From NCBI GenBank assembly GCA_016295895.1, contig JAEDKI010000037.1, positions 1 through 13,547 of the forward strand: 13,547 nt of DNA, read 5' to 3'. Source of the stretch: Clostridiaceae bacterium (lineage in GTDB: Bacteria; Bacillota; Clostridia; Oscillospirales; Acutalibacteraceae). How positions within the stretch are numbered: the stretch's first letter is position 1; each line of letters opens with the position of its first letter. The position numbers were made by a program, and so were the translations under genes. Below are positions 6,803-13,352 of the stretch, one piece after another. Below the pieces are notes generated by a model. That model saw only the letters and a list, made by a program, of their open reading frames with translations. It ran no database searches and was not told where the DNA came from.

Positions 6803-8719
6803 TTATTCCGATACGGCTTCAATCATGCTGATATCGTTTGTGTAAAGCGTTGCGCCTTTACGCCTTCCGTACCAAACAATCTCCTTGGCAAAGCGTGGCC
6901 AATCCTCATATTTTTCTTTTGCCTTAAAAATATATGTGGTTTTTCGCTTTTCGGGCTGTGAATTTTTGCTGTCGGCGGATTCGTGAAAATATTCAAGAAA
7001 ACCGTAGCCGCATTCAAACCTTTTTTCGCTTTCAAACGGCTTTTTAACGGCGTTGAACTGAAATTTTTTGAGTTCTTCGTAAATCTTTCCGTCGATATTG
7101 AACCGATTGAGAAAACCGTCAGCGAGTTTTTTGAACTCATCAAAATTATAAAGCATTTCAAGGAAAAGTCCTTCCTCAAAGAACCAGGTGACATTTCCGA
7201 AAACGGGGTTTGAATGATTCCATTCGCCCTCAAGAGAACCGTCAAGCTTTTGCTTTATGTCTCTGAAAAGACTGCCGACAAGCCCGTTATCTTTCAGGCA
7301 GAAATCAAGCAGCTTTGTGTAAAAATCATAGTAGTCAATTCCGAGCGCACGGTAGCAGTAAATCGCAAAAAATCGGAGCAGACCGAGGCTGTGGAAGCAT
7401 TGCAGACAGATTGAAAACAGATTTGCATAAACCCAGCCGTCTCTTGAAAGACTGCTTGTTGAGCGGACAAGATAAGAATATTCGGGAATGCCGTCTTTCT
7501 TACCGCTTGCGGAGTGGATATGATTGAAGCTGACCTTCATCGGCTCAATCCTGAATTTTTCCATGTATTCGGGTTTGCACATGGGGGCATTCGGCAGAAG
7601 CTCGCAGTAATAAACGCTGATTGAATTGTGCTGACCCGCTCTCAGAAGCTTGCAAAGTCCTTTGCAGAAGCTTTCCGCCGTTTCACCCGGCAGACCGAGA
7701 ATCAGCTCGGAATAGGTCGGGATATTTGCTTTTGTGTATTCGCTGAGCAGAGATGAAAAATGCTCCATTGTCAGATTCTTGCGGTTAATATTTTTAAGAG
7801 CATCGTCGCAAAGAGTCTGATAAGCCATTGTTGCGCCCTTGTCAAGTCCTCTCGAATTGAGCTTTTTTGAAATCCGGAAGACACGCTCTGCGCTGTTCTT
7901 TTCGTAGCAGGGGCGGAAAACCTTGGGAAAGCCGGTTTTTGAATTCAGTTCAACCAGATAATCGGCAATTTCTTCGTCTCTGTCGAACATTCCGAAATTT
8001 GCGTCTGCGCAGAAGCAGTATTCGATTTTATGCTCCGAAAGCCATTTCAGCTCGCCCTTGACCTTTTCCATCGGGAAAAGACGGAGCTTTTTGTGATTGC
8101 TCCAATCGCAGTAGGCGCAGTTATAGGGGCAGCCTCTGTTGGTTTCGATGATTGTGTCAAACATCAGGTCGGGGTTCTTTTCGATTATCGAATCGAAAAT
8201 TCCGCTCAAGTAGGGCGAGGGATAGTTTTCAACCGAGCCGGGGCAGCGGTCAGGGGTCAGAATTTTGTTTCCGTCATTATCACGGAACGCTATTCCGCAG
8301 CAATCCGAAAGCTTTTCGCCGTTCTTCAAAGCAAGAAGCAGGGCGGCTGTGGTTTCTTCGCCCTCTCCGAGCGTTAAAATGTCAATATATTCTTCATCGA
8401 GAAATTCCATGCGTTCGGAAACGCTGTGACCGCCGAAAATGATAATGCATCCGGGATATTTTTTCTTAACAGCCGCCGCAAGAGCCTTGTTGAATTCAAC
8501 ATTCCAGACATAGGTTGAAAATGCGGCAATATAAGGATTATCCATTGCCTCAACAATGTTTTCAACGCTGTCACGGCGAAATATTATTTCGGGAAAAGCG
8601 TATTCCTCGGTTATTTCGGGTATGCTTTTGCAGTATGCGGCTATCGTGCCCGTTGCATAGGGCAGATAAACCGATTTGTCAAAGGCAAAGCCTACCTGAA
8701 CAAAATAAACATTTTTCAA
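6803..8719 (-). CDS. B12-binding-domain radical SAM protein (copy 2, in the sugar operon)
   Basis: A 638-residue full-length paralogue of the protein at 4746-6677, collinear from KNVYFVQV at the N-terminus to the final DW-x2-F-x-K-(x)-IVWYGR motif. The B12-binding-type domain shows YVWN (70-73), FGGH (95-98) and GEGE (118-121), again without a clear DxHxxG. The 4Fe-4S cysteines are 197, 201 and 204 (CPYNCAYC, then DW). ADANFG and ELILGLPGET follow. The start is TTG at 8719 with AGGTG 7 nt upstream; the ATG at 8712 is out of frame. It is the last gene of the operon with the heptose-type kinase, cupin and nucleotidyltransferase/phosphatase, 21 nt downstream of the latter. This context suggests a C-methylation or other radical modification of a sugar or glycan, which is inference only. 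Confidence 0.88.
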   Translation of the reverse strand: MKNVYFVQVGFAFDKSVYLPYATGTIAAYCKSIPEITEEYAFPEIIFRRDSVENIVEAMDNPYIAAFSTYVWNVEFNKALAAAVKKKYPGCIIIFGGHSVSERMEFLDEEYIDILTLGEGEETTAALLLALKNGEKLSDCCGIAFRDNDGNKILTPDRCPGSVENYPSPYLSGIFDSIIEKNPDLMFDTIIETNRGCPYNCAYCDWSNHKKLRLFPMEKVKGELKWLSEHKIEYCFCADANFGMFDRDEEIADYLVELNSKTGFPKVFRPCYEKNSAERVFRISKKLNSRGLDKGATMAYQTLCDDALKNINRKNLTMEHFSSLLSEYTKANIPTYSELILGLPGETAESFCKGLCKLLRAGQHNSISVYYCELLPNAPMCKPEYMEKFRIEPMKVSFNHIHSASGKKDGIPEYSYLVRSTSSLSRDGWVYANLFSICLQCFHSLGLLRFFAIYCYRALGIDYYDFYTKLLDFCLKDNGLVGSLFRDIKQKLDGSLEGEWNHSNPVFGNVTWFFEEGLFLEMLYNFDEFKKLADGFLNRFNIDGKIYEELKKFQFNAVKKPFESEKRFECGYGFLEYFHESADSKNSQPEKRKTTYIFKAKEKYEDWPRFAKEIVWYGRRKGATLYTNDISMIEAVSE

Positions 8720-8726
8720 ACTGTAA

Positions 8727-8731
8727 CACCT
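8727..8731 (-). promoter_or_regulatory. Ribosome-binding site deciding the TTG start at 8719
   Basis: AGGTG on the minus strand, 7 nt ahead of the TTG. No in-frame ATG would keep the N-terminus conserved with the paralogue, so the TTG start is well supported. Confidence 0.7.
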
Positions 8732-8740
8732 GCTTGGGCG

Positions 8741-9994
8741 TCAATATGCCGCCGTTAATTTTCGGGAAAATTCAAAAAGAGAATCAAACTTTTCATCGGC
8801 AACGCCGTTTTCGTCGGTTTCGTCATTGCCGACAAGAATATTTTTGCCTGTTCCCGCATTTTTTCCCGCAAGAACATCGGAAATTTTGTTTCCGACCGTG
8901 AATGAATTTTTAATATCAATGCTGATTCCGATTTTTTCAAAATCGCTCACAGCGTTAAGAATCATGCCGGGCTTTGGCTTTCTGCACGAGCATTCAACCC
9001 GATATTTTTCGATAACCGCATTTTTATGGTGCGGGCAATAATAAAAGCCGTCGGCGATTACTCCGGCTTCCTCCGAAAGGCGAGAATTGATGAATCCGTG
9101 AAGAATATCAACATCATCTGCGGTGTAATATCCCTTGCCGATGCCCGCCTGATTTGTGATGACAACGGCGAGATAACCTTTTTCTTTAATTTCCGCAACA
9201 GCCCTTTCGCCGCCGGGCAGAAATCGGAAATCCTCGGCTTTGTAAAGATGACCCGCATCTTCATTGAGCGTTCCGTCACGGTCGAGAAAAACCGCTCGGC
9301 GAATCCGCCTTGAAACGAGCTTTTCCTTTTCGGCTTCGGCTTTTCGGTAGTCCTGAGGGATGCCGATGTCGATAAAATAGCCGCCGCTTTCAAAAACGCC
9401 TGTGCTGAAGCTTTTATTTTCAAGAACTCTTTTTTCAAAAGAGAATTTTTCTTCTTCAACGCCGTCAAGGGCGTTCTTTTTTATGAAATATATGCCGCCG
9501 TTGATAAGGCCGCTTGCGGAGATTCCTTTTTCGCAAAAGCCCGTGAGCCTGCCGCCCTCAGCGGTCAGACAGCCGTATCTTTCGGCATTGCCGAGCATTT
9601 TTGCGGCAAGGGTAATTGAACAGCCCGACGCTTCGTGGGCTTTTTTCATTTTGAAAAGATCAACATCAAAAAAGGTGTCGCCGTTGACAACGACGATGCT
9701 TTCATCGGAGCAGAGCGAAAGAGCTTTTTTGATTGCTCCGCCCGTTCCGAGCGGATTTTCTTCACGGGAATAACGAACGGTCATTCCACGGTAAGCCGAA
9801 CCGACAGAGCTTTCAATCGCTTCTGACATATATCCCGTTGAAATAACCGAACGGCAAACACCGTTGTTATAAAGATAATCGAGAATATATTCAATGAACG
9901 GTCTGCTGCCGACAGGGGCAAGCGGCTTTGGCAGATTTTCAACGCAGGGTCTGAGCCTTGTGCCGAGACCTCCTGCAAGAATCACAGCTTCCAT
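8741..9994 (-). CDS. Fusion: HddC-like sugar-1-P nucleotidyltransferase + GmhB-like HAD phosphatase
   Basis: A 417-residue two-domain protein. Residues 1-225 are a sugar-phosphate nucleotidyltransferase: GGLGTRLRP at 8-16, LPKPLAPV at 21-28, NPLGTGGAI at 80-88, VNGDTFFD at 103-110. This resembles the HddC group (D-glycero-alpha-D-manno-heptose-1-phosphate guanylyltransferase). Residues 232-390 are an HAD-IIIA phosphatase like GmhB (heptose-1,7-bisphosphate 7-phosphatase): nucleophile Asp238 and Asp240 in FLDRDGTLN, Thr280 in VITNQAG, the zinc set Cys320/His322/Cys335/Cys337, and CRKPKPG at 337-343. Motif IV reads VGNKISD, with Asn369 where family members carry the Mg-binding Asp, while Asp373 remains. 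The ATG lies 2 nt after the cupin stop with GGAGG 10 nt upstream, implying translational coupling. Nucleotide (GDP or ADP) and exact sugar are not provable here. Confidence 0.88.
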   Translation of the reverse strand: MEAVILAGGLGTRLRPCVENLPKPLAPVGSRPFIEYILDYLYNNGVCRSVISTGYMSEAIESSVGSAYRGMTVRYSREENPLGTGGAIKKALSLCSDESIVVVNGDTFFDVDLFKMKKAHEASGCSITLAAKMLGNAERYGCLTAEGGRLTGFCEKGISASGLINGGIYFIKKNALDGVEEEKFSFEKRVLENKSFSTGVFESGGYFIDIGIPQDYRKAEAEKEKLVSRRIRRAVFLDRDGTLNEDAGHLYKAEDFRFLPGGERAVAEIKEKGYLAVVITNQAGIGKGYYTADDVDILHGFINSRLSEEAGVIADGFYYCPHHKNAVIEKYRVECSCRKPKPGMILNAVSDFEKIGISIDIKNSFTVGNKISDVLAGKNAGTGKNILVGNDETDENGVADEKFDSLFEFSRKLTAAY

Positions 9995-9996
9995 TA

Positions 9997-10359
9997 TCAG
10001 TTGCCCTCCGGGATTATATCTTTTGTGCCGTCAGGCAGTTCAACGCCTTTGTCATAGAACGCAACGAGCGTTGAATCCTCATGGTAGACAAAGCGGTGCA
10101 TAACATTCGGCTCGATGATGAACATATCGCCCTTTTTGAAGGTTCGGCTGATTTTGTTTTCTCCGAGATGAGCGTAAAGCGTAAAAGAACCGTCAACAAC
10201 ATAAAAGCCCTCACGGTTGAGCCTGTGGCAATGATTGCCTCTTTCAACTCCGCCTTTTGAGGTTACGACATTAATTTGCTTAAAGCCCTCGTGCAGAAGC
10301 TGAACGAGAGTTCCTCTTTCGTCCTCAAAGATAAAATCGGGTTTGATTATTTCAATCAT
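9997..10359 (-). CDS. Small RmlC-type cupin, sugar-nucleotide associated
   Basis: A 120-residue single-domain cupin. Motif 1 fits the canonical G-x5-HxH-x4-E-x6-G spacing exactly: His43, His45 and Glu50 (GVERGNHCH...E...G). Motif 2 is shortened but keeps a His at 88 (EPNVMH), so a full metal site is possible. The N-terminal FEDERGTLVQLL is typical of cupins in surface-polysaccharide clusters, which include sugar 3,4-ketoisomerases, epimerases and non-catalytic members. GGAGG lies 9 nt ahead of the ATG at 10359; a TTG at 10362 (one residue longer) is also possible. It sits between the heptose-type kinase and the nucleotidyltransferase fusion, so it probably acts on the same sugar or its nucleotide form. 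Specific reaction unknown. Confidence 0.8.
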   Translation of the reverse strand: MIEIIKPDFIFEDERGTLVQLLHEGFKQINVVTSKGGVERGNHCHRLNREGFYVVDGSFTLYAHLGENKISRTFKKGDMFIIEPNVMHRFVYHEDSTLVAFYDKGVELPDGTKDIIPEGN

Positions 10360-10382
10360 CAAAGCTGACCTCCGTTACCCTA

Positions 10383-11360
10383 TCAGTTGTTGCAGATTAT
10401 TCTTGTGCCTTCGTTTTCAAATTTGAATTTTATTTCGAGCATGTCCGAAAGTGCGGCTCGGACAGCGTCCTGATTTTCTTCGTTGACATAAAACAGCAGG
10501 CATCCGCCGCCGCCTGCGCCGAGCAGCTTGCCGCCGAGTGCGCCTGCATCGGTTGCTTTTTTATAAAGCGTATCAATAAGGTCGGTTGAAATTTCGCTGC
10601 TTATGCTTCTTTTAAGCCGCCATGTTTCGTTGAGCAAAAGCCCGAAATCATCGAGCGGCTTTTCGGGGTCGGTAAGTATTTTTTCGGCAAGGTCAACCAT
10701 GTCAAGCATTCTGAGAAGCTGATCCGTTCTCTGACCGAGCACGGTTTTCGTGGTTTTCTGAATCTGAAATGAAAAGCGGGAAAGACCCGTAAAAAACATC
10801 ATGAGATTGCCGTTAAGGGTTTCCTTGCGCTCGGGAGATATGTTCAGCGGCTTAACCGTGTAGCCGTTTTCGGAAAAATCGATTCTGTTGAAGCCTCCGA
10901 AAGCCGAGGCAATCTGATCCTGAATTCCGCCGTCTTCATTGCAAAGAGTCCGCTCAAGATAAATTGCGTCGTCTGCAAGCTCCCGTTTTGTTTTTGAAAC
11001 GCCGAGCATTGTATAAAATGCGTTGAGCATTCCGACTGAAAATGCGCTGCTTGTGCCGAGCCCTGTTTTTGAGGGCAGGTCTGCGTCATAGTTAAGGCAG
11101 ATTCTTTCAAGACCAAGCCATTTCATTGCGTTGCGGATTGCGGGATGCCTGATTTCGTCAACCGAATTAACCTTTTCTATCTGCGCATAGGCGAGATAGG
11201 TTTTGTAGTCGAAAAGCTCGGGCAGAGGGCGGACATTGACATGACAGTACTTGTCAAAGGTTGTTGAAATGACCGCTCCACCGTGAACGCCGAAAAATTC
11301 GGGGAAGTCTGTTCCTCCGCCGAAGAAAGACATTCTCATCGGTGTTTGCGAAATTATCAT
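10383..11360 (-). CDS. hddA: HddA-like GHMP sugar kinase (D-glycero-alpha-D-manno-heptose-7-phosphate kinase type)
   Basis: A 325-residue GHMP-family kinase. The N-terminus MIISQTPMRMSFFGGGTD matches the HddA/COG2605 group rather than galactokinase or mevalonate kinase. The ATP-binding P-loop is at about 94-110 (DLPSKTGLGTSSAFSVG) and GHMP motif 3 at about 273-287 (GALGGKLLGAGGGGC). In the family this enzyme makes heptose 1,7-bisphosphate from heptose 7-phosphate, which the GmhB-like and HddC-like domains encoded 390 nt downstream could dephosphorylate and activate. The ATG at 11360 has a strong AAAAAAGGAGG 7 nt upstream. It is the first gene of its operon, with a consensus-like promoter directly in front. 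A fucose-type or other sugar-phosphate kinase role is the main alternative. Confidence 0.85.
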   Translation of the reverse strand: MIISQTPMRMSFFGGGTDFPEFFGVHGGAVISTTFDKYCHVNVRPLPELFDYKTYLAYAQIEKVNSVDEIRHPAIRNAMKWLGLERICLNYDADLPSKTGLGTSSAFSVGMLNAFYTMLGVSKTKRELADDAIYLERTLCNEDGGIQDQIASAFGGFNRIDFSENGYTVKPLNISPERKETLNGNLMMFFTGLSRFSFQIQKTTKTVLGQRTDQLLRMLDMVDLAEKILTDPEKPLDDFGLLLNETWRLKRSISSEISTDLIDTLYKKATDAGALGGKLLGAGGGGCLLFYVNEENQDAVRAALSDMLEIKFKFENEGTRIICNN

Positions 11361-11391
11361 TTGCCCGCCTCCTTTTTTGGCTTATCAATTG

Positions 11392-11420
11392 ATTATAGCA
11401 TATCGCAATTATTATATCAA
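11392..11420 (-). promoter_or_regulatory. Strong promoter of the heptose-type operon
   Basis: On the minus strand: -35 TTGATA (11415-11420), 17-nt spacer, consensus -10 TATAAT (11392-11397) with extended TGc. It begins right after the stop of the hydroxyacid dehydrogenase gene (11427), and no clear terminator lies between, so read-through from that gene is also possible. Confidence 0.8.
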
Positions 11421-11426
11421 CCGTTT

Positions 11427-12377
11427 TTATCGGTAAACACAGTTTATTATTTTCCCGTCAAGGAACGAGAGAACATTTTCTTTGCATATCTGCATCAGAC
11501 GCTCCCTTGTTTCAAAGCCTGCCCATGCAATGTGCGGAGTGATAAAGCAGTTTTTGATTCCGAAAAGCGGATTGTCCGCTTTCGGCGGCTCAGTGGAGAG
11601 AACATCAAGCCCTGCGCCCGCAATTCTGCCGCTTTTCAGAGCGTCGGCGAGAGCGGATTCGTCAACAACCTGACCTCTTGAAGTATTTATCAGAACGGCA
11701 GTATTTTTCATTTTCGAAATAAAATCGGCGTTGACCATGCCCTCGGTTTCGGGGGTCAGCGGGCAATGAACCGTTACAAAATCGCTTCTTTCAAGCAGGG
11801 AATCCCTGCCGCAGAATTCAACGCCGTCAAACGGTGCGGGATGATTTGTTGAAGCGAGAACCTTCATGCCGAAAGCAAGAGCAATCCTTGCAACGGCTTT
11901 GCCGATTTTGCCGAAACCGATTATTCCGAGCGTTTTTCCGTCAAGCTCATAAAGCGGGGCAACCTGATAGCAAAAGTCTTTGCAAGCCGACCATTCTCCC
12001 GAATGAACCGATTCGCTGTGAGCCGCAACGGCGTTGGTGTGCTCCAATATAAGTGCAAAAACAAGCTGTGCAACGGCGTTCGTGCTGTAAGACGGAATGT
12101 TGCAGACGGGTATTCCCTTTTCTTTGCAGAATTCCCAATCGACTATGTTGAATCCCGTGCTGAGCAGACCGACAAATTTAAGATTCGTCAGATTCTCAAG
12201 CACGCTTCTGCGCAGAGGGGTTTTATTTGTTATGACAATGTCGCAGTCTTTGCAACGCTCCTGAATAAGCTCGGCGGGAGTGCGGTCATAAACCGTGCAG
12301 TCTCCGCATTCGTTGAGCCAATCCCACGAAAGGTCTCCGGGGTTTTCGGTGAAGCCGTCAAGAACGGTAATTTTCAT
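11427..12377 (-). CDS. D-2-hydroxyacid dehydrogenase (glycerate/hydroxypyruvate reductase-like)
   Basis: A 316-residue D-isomer-specific 2-hydroxyacid dehydrogenase, normal length for the family. The nucleotide-binding motif is GFGKIG (154-159), and the catalytic triad is Arg234 (NTSRG), Glu263 (GLDVLSTEP) and His282 (TPHIAWAG). The HIAWA form is common in glycerate dehydrogenase/hydroxypyruvate reductase members. At the end of the second Rossmann strand, where NAD-dependent members have Asp, this protein has Ser176-Thr177-Asn178, which could mean NADPH use. The start at 12377 is chosen because GGGAGG lies 9 nt upstream and the family N-terminus begins there; the reading frame continues 36 codons further up but that part covers the promoter. 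It is upstream of, and codirectional with, the heptose-type operon, but has its own promoter; a pathway link is unproven. Confidence 0.9.
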   Translation of the reverse strand: MKITVLDGFTENPGDLSWDWLNECGDCTVYDRTPAELIQERCKDCDIVITNKTPLRRSVLENLTNLKFVGLLSTGFNIVDWEFCKEKGIPVCNIPSYSTNAVAQLVFALILEHTNAVAAHSESVHSGEWSACKDFCYQVAPLYELDGKTLGIIGFGKIGKAVARIALAFGMKVLASTNHPAPFDGVEFCGRDSLLERSDFVTVHCPLTPETEGMVNADFISKMKNTAVLINTSRGQVVDESALADALKSGRIAGAGLDVLSTEPPKADNPLFGIKNCFITPHIAWAGFETRERLMQICKENVLSFLDGKIINCVYR

Positions 12378-12386
12378 CAGAATCAT

Positions 12387-12392
12387 CCTCCC
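12387..12392 (-). promoter_or_regulatory. Ribosome-binding site fixing the start at 12377
   Basis: GGGAGG on the minus strand with 9 nt to the ATG at 12377. A closer ATG (12386) is immediately adjacent to the GGAGG and too near to be used. Confidence 0.7.
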
Positions 12393-12453
12393 AAACATAA
12401 AATTCTTAATCAAAAAATGCCGTATTCGGGCATAATAAATCCTTTTCTCAGAT

Positions 12454-12462
12454 ATTATAGCA
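12454..12462 (-). promoter_or_regulatory. Extended -10 promoter of the hydroxyacid dehydrogenase gene
   Basis: TGCTATAAT on the minus strand, the same nine bases as the -10 region of the heptose-type operon promoter. The -35 position at 17 nt is only T-rich and weak, as tolerated by extended -10 promoters. It lies about 77 nt before the ATG. Confidence 0.6.
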
Positions 12463-12504
12463 TAATACAGAAAAAATAAAAGCATAAAATATTTTTATTT
12501 CTTA

Positions 12505-12533
12505 TTGACCCGAGCGAGATAATATTATAAAAT
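12505..12533 (+). promoter_or_regulatory. Promoter of the VTT membrane protein / galactokinase operon
   Basis: -35 TTGACC (12505-12510), 17-nt spacer, -10 TAAAAT (12528-12533). The -10 lies about 40 nt before the TTG start at 12573 and diverges from the hydroxyacid dehydrogenase promoter. Confidence 0.65.
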
Positions 12534-12572
12534 AATAGGGTATCAGAAAAATTTTGGAATTGCGGTGAGCTT

Positions 12573-13352
12573 TTGGAAAAAAGAAAAAAGCGAAAAAAAT
12601 ATCTGCTTTTCGGCGGACTGATATTGATTGCGGCTTCGCTTGCAACGGCGGTGCTTCTGTTTTCAATGCAATACGATGAGCTTTGGCGTTGGTATTCAGA
12701 AGTCAGGCTGAAGCTGGCGGAGCTTGAGGATTTTATTGCTCACATCGACAAGGAGTGGCAGTTCTTCGGAGCTATCATGCTTCTGTTTGCCGTTAAGAGT
12801 ATTTTTCCCATATATCCGACCTCAACGGTCTGCTTTTTGACCGGTATTGTTTTGCCGATGTATCTTGCCGTGCCCGTTAATATAATCGGATTTATCCTGC
12901 TTATAACAATCCGCTATTTCTGGGGCAGGCGCTTCGGTGCGGGCAACGCATGGAAAATGATTTGCAAGGCTGACGGTCTGCGAAGGCTTATTCAGCACGG
13001 CGGCAAGGGCAATCCCGCTCTGCTGATTGCTCTGCGGCTTGTTCCGTGCATGCCGATTAACAGCATTTCGGGCATTTACGGCTCGTTCAATTTCGGCTAT
13101 TGGAAATTCGTTCTGCTTTCGGTAATCGGATTTTTGCCGAAGCTGATTTCATTCACCTTTGTCGGCCGCAATATTTATGACCCGCTGTCGCCGGGCTTCC
13201 TGCTGCCGATAACGATATTATTATTCCTTTCCGGCATCTCGGCTCTGTCGGTTAACGGAGTCTGGACTACGGTTGAAAAGTCAATTGAGTTCTTTAAGAA
13301 CAGACAGGATAGAAAAACAAAAGAAAAGAGAGGAAACACAGAAAATGGTTAA
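12573..13352 (+). CDS. TVP38/TMEM64 family (VTT domain) membrane protein
   Basis: A 259-residue integral membrane protein of the VTT/DedA superfamily. A very basic N-terminus (residues 3-9, KRKKRKK) precedes the first membrane segment at about 10-31. Further hydrophobic segments lie at about 66-88, 91-114, 148-168 (re-entrant-like), 175-198 and 208-232. The family signature ALRLVPCMPINSISGIYG (153-170) with Arg155 and Pro158/Pro161 is intact, as is the matching first half FPIYPTS near 78-84. Relatives act in lipid scrambling or undecaprenyl-phosphate recycling, and many are uncharacterised. The start is TTG at 12573 with GGTGAG 3 nt upstream, which aligns with the late part of the anti-Shine-Dalgarno pairing. 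Its end overlaps the next gene by 8 nt. Confidence 0.87.
   Translation: MEKRKKRKKYLLFGGLILIAASLATAVLLFSMQYDELWRWYSEVRLKLAELEDFIAHIDKEWQFFGAIMLLFAVKSIFPIYPTSTVCFLTGIVLPMYLAVPVNIIGFILLITIRYFWGRRFGAGNAWKMICKADGLRRLIQHGGKGNPALLIALRLVPCMPINSISGIYGSFNFGYWKFVLLSVIGFLPKLISFTFVGRNIYDPLSPGFLLPITILLFLSGISALSVNGVWTTVEKSIEFFKNRQDRKTKEKRGNTENG

Noticed and set aside
8710..8712. ATG just downstream of the TTG start of the second radical SAM gene
   Set aside because: It is out of frame with the conserved protein, so it cannot be the start.
12378..12485. A 36-residue N-terminal extension of the hydroxyacid dehydrogenase
   Set aside because: The extension overlaps the TGCTATAAT promoter, and GGGAGG stands directly before the internal start at 12377 where the family N-terminus begins.
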